Below, piece by piece: positions 45,798 through 54,865 of a stretch of DNA of 64,000 bases. The translations under genes and the position numbers were made by a program. The stretch lies in NCBI GenBank assembly GCA_021234155.1, contig JAJEKV010000041.1:5758829-5822828 (forward strand). Reading direction: 5' to 3'. The notes under the pieces are model-generated. The model ran no database searches and was not told where the DNA came from. It saw only the letters and a program-made list of their open reading frames with translations. The stretch's first letter is position 1. Every line of letters begins with the position of its first letter. Source of the DNA: Isoetes taiwanensis (taxonomy: Eukaryota > Streptophyta > Lycopodiopsida > Isoetales > Isoetaceae).

Positions 45798-47264
45798 TGT
45801 GATGTTCCAGTACGATATACGGTCTCAAGACGTATACCGTACTGCACCGTCATGCGTACACGCCATTCCAATCGACGTGTATGCCGACGTGTAGCCAAGC
45901 AAGTGGCGCCCTAGGGGACAACTTGCAAGGGTTTTAGACCATTAACCTTTAAAGAGGCACACCAAGGGTCATAGAAACCCTAAACCTAACTGATAGCCTA
46001 TGTAAGGCAACCAAACCCTAATTCTTCCCTTTTTCGTCCACGAACCTTTCGAGCTCCAGTTCGCGCACCTCAAGTGTCCATTCCGACTCCCAAGAACTGC
46101 CCGTGCGCTCTAGCTCGTCAGATTCCCTTTCCGACCGCATCCCCAAGCAGAACAGCGACATGGACGCATTCGGATCAAGAGGAGTGAAACAGGGATCAGG
46201 TATTTAGTCAATCTAATAGCCTAAACCGTATTCCAGCCATCGAACCAATAGGTTTAGCCTATTAAATTGCCCATAGTAGCCAAGTAGATCCCGAGACACG
46301 AGCCCTAACTAAAGAACCTAACTCTATGATATAGATTAGATCTAATTCTTTAGTTCTGCTGTGATGTAGATGGATGATGTTACTCTGTGGACTCATTGTA
46401 TTGGGAAGGGGGCTAGAGACCCTAAAGCCTAGTAGTAGATGCTCCTAGCTAGCCTCCTTAGCACACTGTAGATCACACCTGGTTGTGGGTGGAGGGGCCA
46501 GACTGGCTCAGAAGGAGGTTCGTGTTCGACTCTTGACCAATCCCTCTGGTGTGTAAAGTCTACCGGGGATCATAGTGGACTAGGTCTAATGGCTTGCCAC
46601 TGAGTGTGGGCAAGGCATGGGCTCGACACCCGTGGGGTGATGCGTCACTCTCCAGTGGGTTCAAGTCGAATAAGGGCAGTGGCCCTCTAGTCACCTTGAG
46701 TCAGCATGGAGATCTCTGGAGGGAGTGATCCCTACCTGCCCCATTGGAACTGGGGAGATGCAACCCAGGAATAGCCCCCTTGGCTATGCATCCGGCGGGC
46801 TACAGTCAGGTCCCAACACTCTTCAACCTACTCTGCAAAGTGTGCACAGGAGGGGCGGATGAAATGGACAACCCTATGCCATGTTCTCATGCCAGCCAAA
46901 TCCATTGTCATGAAGTCTGTCTGCAATGAACTCTGGAGACCCAAGCCGTCAGTCATCCCCTGGAGTCCGAGCCTTGGGTAGGAACCCATATGTATTGTGC
47001 TGATCTTTGTCTATGCAGATGTTGATGTACCACCCTTCGAGGTGGATATGTGATGATGTTGTATACTGACATGTATGTTTACGCTTCCGCAGCTAGGTAG
47101 GCCTTGAGGGAGACGGGGTAAAATGACCCCTTTATTCTTCCCACTGGAACTCATTACGGTTGCAGTGATATGTGGAGGGCCCTGTATCAGCATGGAGCTG
47201 GTATGGGGGGTCAACTCCTGTTTGTATACGGTGAGTGCACCGTATACGAGTAGGGGACGTCACA
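45798..47264 (+). repeat. Gypsy-2 5' LTR
   Basis: 1467 bp beginning TGTGATGTTCC and ending GGGGACGTCACA, so the termini are inverted repeats with TG...CA ends. There is no second copy in the window. The call rests on the termini plus the adjacent primer site. CGTATAC motifs occur near both ends (about 45815-45840 and 47226-47248). Confidence 0.8.
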
Positions 47265-47265
47265 G

Positions 47266-47277
47266 TGGTATCAGAGC
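47266..47277 (+). other. Gypsy-2 primer-binding site (initiator tRNA-Met)
   Basis: TGGTATCAGAGC lies one base inside the LTR end, complementary to the 3' end of initiator tRNA-Met. Confidence 0.9.
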
Positions 47278-47469
47278 AATGTCCTTGGAGACCAAGAACA
47301 TAGCACTGACCATGCTCCCAGTAGTACTAACTTGATAGGATCCTCAAACCTCGAAAAATGGGAAATTTTTTTCTCATTTTTGGTAGTATATGCTAAGCTA
47401 GTAACAGTAAGTGAATTAGAACATAAAAAGATTAAAAAATAGTGAGCCAAACCCTTCTAAAGCAAGAAG

Positions 47470-47536
47470 GTCTCACACGTCGCGCCAGAAGCAAAACTGG
47501 AACTCCAAGTTTTGACCTGGGCGCAACGTGTGAGAC
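47470..47536. promoter_or_regulatory. 67-bp palindromic hairpin, copy 1
   Basis: GTCTCACACGTCGCGCCAG at the left pairs with the right arm CTGGGCGCAACGTGTGAGA. The middle contains a second small inverted repeat (CTGGAACTCCAAG). First of four same-length copies in this element. Confidence 0.85.
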
Positions 47537-47683
47537 ATTGGGCCAAAAACACCTTAAAAAGTGATGAATTTCAGAAAAGTAACATGGTAATTCGAATTCC
47601 AAGCTAAGAACTAGCCAGATTGGTATATTACATTCCTAGAAACATGCTTAGAAAGCATAAAATTTAGCATCAAAGTCCACCAT

Positions 47684-47750
47684 GTCTCACACGTCGCGCC
47701 AGGATCAAAACTGGAACTCCAGATATTGATCTGGGCGCAACGTGTGAGAC
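47684..47750. promoter_or_regulatory. 67-bp palindromic hairpin, copy 2
   Basis: Same arms as copy 1, starting 214 bp after copy 1 starts. It ends 100 bp before a TATA box. The arms are conserved more strongly than the surrounding sequence. Confidence 0.85.
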
Positions 47751-47850
47751 CAATAGTTAGAAAAGTCTAAATTATGCCCATGTAACAGGTTAATAAGTGT
47801 CTTGGCTCACCCAAAAGAGTAGTTTGAAATTTGACCTAAAATTGGCCATC

Positions 47851-47859
47851 TATAAATAG
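47851..47859 (+). promoter_or_regulatory. TATA box of the H3-like ORF
   Basis: TATAAATAG lies 109 bp upstream of the ATG at 47960 and is followed by a pyrimidine-rich leader. The identical box sits in the same place ahead of the second accessory ORF. Confidence 0.7.
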
Positions 47860-48553
47860 ACCTAGACCCCCCCATTTCTACGTTCCTCTTTGGAAAAATC
47901 GCTCCCCCTTGCTAAAGCGATTTTTGGGCGCCCGACATCGAATTGACGAGCCGTCAAACATGGCCAGGACGAAACAAACTGCTAGAGTTCCTCCAGGTGA
48001 CACAACTCCCAGCGCCCTACTCCAAGAAATGCTTCGGGAGCGCCTTTTTCACCAAGGAGGCCATCCTTCATCTAGTGAAGGGACAGAGTCCGAAGAGCAC
48101 CCCGACAACCCCACCAACCAAGGAGGGGATGAGACGGAGGTCGAGGAGGACGCACACTCCGAGGCGGGAACAGAAGTCCTCGACAACGAGGAAGGAGATG
48201 TAATGTAGAAGGTCTTCGAAGAGATGGAGGAGGAAAGGAGACAGAAGGAGGAGCAAGATCGGGTGGTCGAGCAAAGTGAAGAACAGAGGGAGCCGATGCT
48301 CGACCCAGCCGAAGAAGAAGAACTAGCGGCGTGGATCAAAAGACACGAAACCAAAGAACGCCGTCGAGAGAAGAGGGCAGAAAAGAAGAGGAAGAGAGAC
48401 GAGGAGGAGGCGAAGGCAGCCAAAGAGCTGAAGAAGAAGAAGGTGAAGTTCGTGGAGGTAGACAAGAGGAAACTCAAGAAAGCCCCACGAACCAAGGTAG
48501 TTATCCAAGAACGGCCAGCAGACAAGCCCCCATCCTCCTCGAATGACTCGGAG

Positions 48554-50703
48554 CAAGCCTTAAATTTGAATGGCACCCCTAGTTTTTTTTTTTGCACCTT
48601 GCCATTCAATTTGAAGGGCGAATTTTTGGTCCGCCATTCTTTTGCATGTCCAGATTTAAGAGAGACATTCAAAGCTTAAACCATGAAAATAAGAAAGAAA
48701 AACATTAAAAGACATTCGAAACTTAAACTTTTTAACTCTTATAACTATGAAAATGATACAAAATAACCTTAGCAGCAGTAGTATTATAATATGTTTCACA
48801 ACATAATGGCAGCAACCAGCAAGTCTTGATAACTATAAAAGGATCCAAAATAACTCATATTGATATGTTTCATAATGGCACCGTGCGGCGTTGCTTGTCT
48901 TGCATCCAAGTAGCAAAAATCAGATCATAATTTGCATCTCCCACATCAGGCGCAGATAGTGATAAAAACATTAAGGTCTCAAGAGTGGCCAGCTTCAAAC
49001 TTTCTCGTAAATCATCTTTTATCACGTTTTGTCGTCGAAAACCACGCTCACATTCCACTGTGCTTGCTGGAAGAACAAGAAGTGCTTGCCATAGTTTCAT
49101 CACCTCGTCATAAACATCAAAGTTAAAATCATTTCGTCTATAAGCATCCCACAATGCCCTCATATTTTTACGGCCATGCTGCACCATTAATCTCACTACA
49201 AAGGCATAAGATTGTCCAATGCATTTCTCAACATCAACAAATGCATATTTACCTTCACTAAAGTTCTTGCATAAAGTTCTTGTCCACCTTTCAGTTTCAC
49301 CTTCCATTTCCTTCTCATTGCTTGCATAATCATTTGTGCTAAAAAGCTTTGTGCTTACTAAAACATTACATGTGTCTTCCATGTTAAATCTTGTCTTCAA
49401 ACATGATATAACTTTCAACACGTATTGTTGACCAAGCCTACTACACGAAGCAATTATCTCTTCAAATGATGATGTATCAAATGAAAGCGCATACCTATTA
49501 CAAAATCCACCATCATTTATATAAAATTAGTGATAGTCACCACTTTACTTAACAACTATAAATGTATCAAATAAAAGCACGTACCTGTGAGTAATTCCAT
49601 CATTATCATCATAAACTAGATGGCCATGAAACTCATTGACCATAGAGAAGAACTTGGTTGTATACTTTGCTCCCCTTCCAAATGAGTTTCCAACAAACAT
49701 TGACTTTAAAATCCCAATAGTGGAGGCAACCGTAGACGAGATGCTTGAGATCTCAATGCTTCCTTCTTGAAATTGCTTGTTTAAAAGATTAAGCTCAAGC
49801 AAAACATCGGCAAGGAAATGAAAATAAAATTGGACACTCGCCTTTTCAAAGGATGCTAGAAGCTCACGTTCATTATTCGTCCGCCATAGACGCAATAGAG
49901 CAGGCATCAACTTAACAATGCGAGTGAGTACATTACCACGAGACAACCATCTTACCTCATGAATTTGCTGCAAGTTTAACTTTGGTAACTCAAACGCTTC
50001 CTCCAACGAGCGCAATTTCTCATGCCTCTTGCTAGACCTGCCTACCCATGAGCATACTTTTCTTGCCAACTTCTCCAAATCTTTGAACACTGGAAAGAAA
50101 TTAAAGGCATCATTTGCTGCAAGAGCTTCTCGATGGGCCACACAATGTACACCAACCAAATGTGGCACATCCCTTCGTAATTGAGTGACAAGTCCGTTTT
50201 GAGACCCAACCATACTACTACAACCATCTGTTGCAATACCCACCAGCCTTGATATTGGTAAACCCAAGTCAACTAAACAAGCAATGAGACTTTGATAAAT
50301 GGTATCCGATGTACCGTCCTTAATCCCAAGCAACTTTAAGAAACGTGTGCAAGGAATGCCTTTTCCTTTCTCCGTCAAGTAACATGTGTACACAATCAAA
50401 TGTTGTTCCAAAGCCCGGTCCGTACTCTCATCAATCAATATAGAATAAAATGGACTTCCCTTGACTTCTTCTAGCAAATGCATAAGATATGCTCGATGTG
50501 CCGCTGCCATGAACTCTTTGCCTAAAGGTCACAAAGAAGAAGAATTAACAAGATATAATTCCTTAAATGAACCTATATAAAGCATTTGCAATTTGCAAAA
50601 GAATAGAATATAGAAAAAAAATGAAGTCTTATATTATATGAACATATTATAATCAAACAAAGAACATGGAGAATGAAACAAATAGTAAAAAAGGCAATAT
50701 GAG
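48554..50703 (-). mobile_element. hAT transposon (deletion derivative) inside the H3-like ORF
   Basis: 2150 bp flanked by an 8-bp near-perfect duplication (ACTCGGAG at 48546-48553, TCTCGGAG at 50704-50711), as expected for hAT. The interior encodes a minus-strand hAT transposase lacking its N-terminal exons. Terminal inverted repeats are not obvious. A small stem-loop (AAATTTGAATGGCA / TGCCATTCAATTT) lies just inside the left end. Confidence 0.8.
48870..50510 (-). pseudogene. hAT transposase (ZNF862-like), N-terminally truncated
   Basis: Exon 50510-49585 encodes the catalytic region ('SILIDESTD', 'GIATDGCSSMVG', 'VHCVAHREALA'). After a 90-bp GT-AG intron (49584-49495), exon 49494-48870 encodes 'YALSFDTSSFEEI...'. 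It ends in the hAT C-terminal dimerisation domain ('LPASTVECERGFRRQNVIK'). The split Arg codon is in phase. Both exons are open throughout, so decay is slight. The BED/TTF zinc-finger N-terminus is missing. A splice-acceptor-like CTTTAG just upstream of 50510 suggests lost 5' exons. A hAT transposase cuts and pastes DNA; this copy probably cannot. Confidence 0.9.
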
Positions 50704-51476
50704 TCTCGGAGGATGAGGATTTTAACCCCCACGATAAAGAGGCAGGTCCTTCGAAGGATCCCGTCAATGAGCAGGCAGTACCCGACCCGGACCAGCTCGA
50801 GCAGGCGTAGAAGCCCCCACCATACCCGACATGGGATAGAAACAAAGCACCGCGGCCAGCCCGAGAGGCGTATGTGATCGACCCCATCAAAGTTTATGAG
50901 AGGAAGATGAGGGAGCACAACGCATACATGAAGAAGTGGGAGGATTACAACTCCTATTACTAGCCGACGAAGAACCAGACTCTAAGGCCGCCGCCATTGA
51001 AGCCCAAGCCTCCTAGACCACCAGCCAAAAAGAGAGCCGGCAGAAAGGAGAGCGAGAGGAAAGCACTGCGGGAAATTAGGCATTTTCAACGCAGCTTCGG
51101 GTTCCTAATCCCCCGTGCACCCTTCGCCCGATTAGTTAGGGAAGTGATGCAGGAGTTTAACACCGGGATGAGAGTAACCGACGAGATGTTGCTGGCGTTA
51201 CAGGAAGCGGCCGAGCAAAAGATAGTGCAGCACTTCGAAGATTCTACAGCCTGCACAGTACATGCTAAGCGAGTCACGCTAATGAAGAAAGACATGCATC
51301 TCGCCAGTTATATTAAGGGAGAACGCCAGTAAAATTTTGTACATGATGAAAAAATTTTGTTAAGTTAAAGAGTTTTTGACTAAATAACATGTGTAGTCTT
51401 ACTTAATTAAGTTGAGTTAGCAAGTTCCAGCTTTTGTTTTAGTCAAAACAGACAATTTAGACCAATTTGAGAGGAT

Positions 51477-51543
51477 GTCTCACACATCGCGCCAGGAGCA
51501 AAAATGAAACGCCCAGTTTTGATCTGGGCGCAACGTGTGAGAC
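51477..51543. promoter_or_regulatory. 67-bp palindromic hairpin, copy 3
   Basis: GTCTCACACATCGCGCCAG pairs with CTGGGCGCAACGTGTGAGAC. The loop side differs more from the other copies (ATGAAACGCCCAG). It follows the end of the H3-like ORF by 145 bp. Confidence 0.85.
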
Positions 51544-51675
51544 CATGCCCAAAATTGCCCAAAACACCTCCAGATCGACCGAATAAGGGGTTAATTCTGC
51601 CTAACTCAATGAGTCTAGCAGAATTAGACCCTCATATCACCCAAATTGGACAAGTTTAACCCAATTAGAGTCGAT

Positions 51676-51742
51676 GTCTCACACGTCGCGCCAGGAGCAA
51701 AACTGGAACTCCAGATATTGATCTAGGCGCAACGTGTGAGAC
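51676..51742. promoter_or_regulatory. 67-bp palindromic hairpin, copy 4
   Basis: Nearly identical to copy 2, including GGAACTCCAGATATTGATCT in the centre. It starts 199 bp after copy 3 starts. Confidence 0.85.
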
Positions 51743-51933
51743 CTCCTAGCAATTTCTCCACCATGCCATATCCAAATGACCTCCACTTTGTTGCAATAAG
51801 TTCATTAGCTAGTCTTAACATGCTCAAACCCCAAAAGTAGCCTTCAAATCCTCATTTGACCTTCTAATAGGTCAGAATTGCCCAATCCCCATAAATTTCT
51901 AAGTCACCCAAAAATTAGGGTTTTTCCCTTGTC

Positions 51934-51942
51934 TATAAATAG
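51934..51942 (+). promoter_or_regulatory. TATA box of the second accessory ORF
   Basis: TATAAATAG, 121 bp upstream of the ATG at 52055. The following leader resembles that of the H3-like ORF (ACCCCATTT..., then GCGATTTT). The two promoters look homologous. Confidence 0.7.
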
Positions 51943-52054
51943 GACCCCATTTTCCACTTGACACCCTACAAGTCTGCTTTTGACCCCTTAGGCGATTTTC
52001 CAGCTCCCAGAGGCGCTCCTACATCCGTCTGTTACTCCCACCTTCCCTAGATCA

Positions 52055-53380
52055 ATGGCAACTGCTGACTTCAGACAATGGTACAACGCCAGTGGTCATG
52101 CAGCCGAGGCCGATGTCAATGACATCTTCCGAGTCTTTAGGAAAGCAACTCTGCATGCAACCCCAGCATATAGACAAGTCTTAGCCGAGTTCCAAGCTAG
52201 GGTAGGACCCTCCCTAGTGCAGCTACCCCCTTGCATAGGATATTTTGTTCCCCGCCCATCCCTTCAAGCGGCCTTGGGTGATGTTCCAAACATCGCCAAA
52301 TATCTGACCAACAAGACCCAGAGACTACCCGAACCCATGGTCTTGACTGTTAACAGGACCAAGTATTTTTCCTATACCGCCGCCTTAGCCATTTTCCTTT
52401 CCCACCGTGCTGAAAACCCAATGGGGGAAACCTCTATCCCTCCCATGGAGGTGGACCCTATAGCATCCTCAGCAGCAGACCAGCTCCTTTTGCAGTACCA
52501 GCAGGAGCAAGAAGGAAGAACAGAAGAAGAGGAATTGGAAGATGAAGAATATGTGGAGCTCGACCCAGTGGAAGAACGGCGGCTAGCAGAAGAGGAGCTA
52601 CCCAACTTTGAGCGAAGCCGCCAGACCCTCGGAGTCGCTCCCCCACTTGGGCTAGGCATCACAAGCCTAGCCCAGGGAGTCGACTTCGGACATCCAAGCC
52701 TACAGCAACATCAGGCAAATAATGGAAGCTCGAGAGCTGCCATCTGAGGAGGAGTTCTATGCCATCCAGGAATGGATGGGGATCCGTGACAAGACCACGA
52801 GCATTTTGATGCCGAGCTCTTCGACACCAGCTCGCACAAGAGAAGGAGGAATCGACATCAGGCGAGTTTCATCGACAATCAGAGATTATAGAGAAATCAC
52901 TGAGGTAGAGGTCGATGAATATGCCGGAAGACATAGAGCTGGAGGCCAAGCGGGTGACAAGTCATCAACGACACACAATGACAGGTCGTTGAGGTACTAC
53001 CTTCCCCTGCTGCTGGATGGGAGAATAGCGGTAATACACCGCAAATTCAGTCCCCGGGGTGAAGAAGGAGTGTTTATGCTCATTGCACTCTCTGGCTTTG
53101 GCATGCATGCTCGGATGGCTGCAAACATCGACTATGCTGTCTTAGTCAAGAGAGCGATGGCACTTGACATCTTCGACTTCGCTGCATGCCATACCGACGG
53201 CAGGGAAGATTAGCAGTAACCGCGGCCTACACCTCCGACCGCAGAGTAGAGGAATTGGTGACAGCCTTACATGGCGGGACGTCAACCAACATCCTCAGGA
53301 ACTTGGGACGCTCGGTAGGAACGGCCCAAGTTAAGAAATTTCTTGAGGATAACCCATCCTATCGGCGATTTCAAGAATAG
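52055..53380 (+). pseudogene. Second accessory ORF of gypsy-2, function unknown
   Basis: Begins 'MATADFRQWYNASGHAAEAD' and stays open for 230 codons. It continues after frame changes near 52710 and 53205, ending '...LEDNPSYRRFQE' at 53380; about 440 codons in all. Visible features: an N-terminal globular-looking part; a Gln/Glu-rich acidic stretch with L-D-P-V-E-E-R-R-L-A, weakly like L-D-P-A-E-E-E-E-L-A in the H3-like linker; and a hydrophobic segment 'GVFMLIALSGFGMHARMAAN'. I recognise no family and see no Gag, Env or zinc-finger signature. It has its own hairpin pair and TATA box and an AT-rich 3' flank with AATAAA-like motifs, suggesting a separate transcription unit. Confidence 0.6.
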
Positions 53381-53542
53381 TTAGATTCTTAAATCCCGGT
53401 AGCATTGTAATTGAAATAGTATATAATAAATATATTTTGTTACCAATATTTAAATACTTTGTTGATTGTATTTGGTTCCAAAAAAATATTATATCGGCAA
53501 ATACATGAATACAATAAAGTAAATGACTGTGTATGCAGATAG

Positions 53543-54865
53543 GGAACAAAGAACAGTCGAACAAAACAGGAGGCCCAACAGAGACGAAGAGCCCCTGACA
53601 GGCAACCAATCCCAAGGAACCTGTTCGAAGCATTTGGTCCCATGACCCCAGAAGAGGAGATGTTGCAAATAAGAACAGAACTCGACCAGATAAAGGCTCT
53701 ATTAGCGGCACAAGCATCAGCCGGGCCGCAAATGACACCTCGAAAGTCGGGGAAGGATAAGAAGAGGAGTAAGAGAAGGAGGTCTCCTAGCACAGATACC
53801 TCCGACTCAAGCTCGGTCTCAGACTCTGAGTCCGAGAAAGAGGCTGAACAAGTGCAGGACCGTAGGGACGGCAGGTAGAACGACGCTAAGGCCTTAGACT
53901 ACCAAAAGAAGGTAGACTCAGCATTGGGCAACGTATGGAAGGCCAGGAAGCTTGAACAATTCTCAAGCGAGAACAGGTCCGGCTTGGAAGCAGAGGCGTG
54001 GCTCGACGAGATGAGCGAGTATGGCAATGTCTATGGGATGAAAGACAAGGACAAGGGCAGGGTGGCAACAGCCAACCTGAAGGGAGCAGCACGCATCTGG
54101 GGGAAGGGTTATGCCAAGGCCCATGGCTTAAGCAGAGATGGGTGCAGATTTAAAAAGTTTGCTAAAGCCTTCAAGCGCCATTACGTCCCCAGGGAACACA
54201 AGTCCAACATGATGCAGCAGTTCTACAGGTTGCAGCAAGGGTACAAAACAGTCCAGAAGTACACCGAGGAGTTCATGAGACTAAGGCTGTATGTGCCGAA
54301 GTTGAGTGAAAAACACGCAGTGGAGAGCTACATTGAAGGATTGAACGAAGAAATCCGTAAGCTTGTAAGGGCAATAGATCCCAAGACAGTATTAGAAGCA
54401 GAATCCAAAGCAATAAGTTTACAAGGAACGGGGCCTCAGAATAGCGGGCAGAAGCAGCAATACTACCAGGATAGAGGCAAGGCAACAGGGAGTTATAGCC
54501 CTAGAGCATCCAGCCCAAGTCCAGCTAAATCCCCATATAGTGGCAACCAGGGGAGACAGCAGGAGAGGAAGCAGGTGTCCTTCAAGGACAACCAGGAAGG
54601 GTCGAACTACTCAAAAGCAGTGCGATCTTTCTTACAAGCAATGCCCAAAGAGAAGAGACAGGAGTGTATAGAGAAGCAGCTTTGCTTCAAATGCTTCCAA
54701 CCAGGCCACAGAACGGCGAACTGCCCCTTCGTCATGAGCGCAGCGCTAGTGGAGTTGGGTGGATGGGACACTCCGTCTGACGATGACGGCGAGACAGCAC
54801 GCGACTACATTCAGGGTGAGTGTCACATTTTCGCTGCTATAGATACAGAACAAGCAGAGAACTAG
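53543..54865 (+). pseudogene. Gypsy-2 Gag
   Basis: The frame is open from 53543; the first ATG is at 53642. A splice-acceptor-like GTATGCAG ends at 53538. An N-terminal coiled coil ('EEEMLQIRTELDQIKALLAA') is followed by an Arg/Ser-rich basic stretch. After a TAG at 53876-53878 the capsid-like region runs 'ALGNVWKARKLEQF...WLDEM...', with 'RHYVPREHKSNMMQQFYRLQ' and a CCHC knuckle C-F-K-C-x4-H-x4-C (about 54685-54726). It stops with TAG at 54863, directly ahead of protease in the same frame. That leaves open whether this TAG is a natural gag-pol boundary or a mutation. Confidence 0.82.

Larger units (their letters stand above)
47960..51332 (+). pseudogene. Retrotransposon-borne histone H3/CENH3-like protein
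   Basis: The start at 47960 gives M-ARTKQTAR, identical to the first residues of histone H3, then V-P-P in place of K9-S10. A ~300-residue charged region follows: acidic, then E/K/R-rich coiled-coil-like, then proline-rich basic. The C-terminus (51063-51329) is an H3 histone fold: 'ALREIRHFQRS', 'RLVREVMQEF', 'ALQEAAE', 'FEDSTACTVHAKRVTLM', ending in G-E-R-Q. About half of ~90 residues match canonical H3 in my ungapped alignment. R-H-F-Q, L-I-P-x-A-P-F and V-T-L-M-x-K-D resemble plant CENH3, but loop 1 has canonical H3 length. Removing the hAT insertion (48554-50703) and one 8-bp repeat leaves one frame of about 404 codons. It is interrupted only by TAG at 48206, 50808 and 50961. It has no introns and its own TATA box. 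Confidence 0.85.

Noticed and set aside
46490-46680. SINE or tRNA inside the gypsy-2 LTR
   Set aside because: TGGCTCAGAAGG and GTGTTCGACTC resemble A and B boxes but are only ~20 nt apart; other box-like strings nearby do not pair into a tRNA shape.
48049-48672. 207-codon Ser-rich minus-strand ORF
   Set aside because: Antisense of the Glu/Lys-rich linker of the H3-like ORF.
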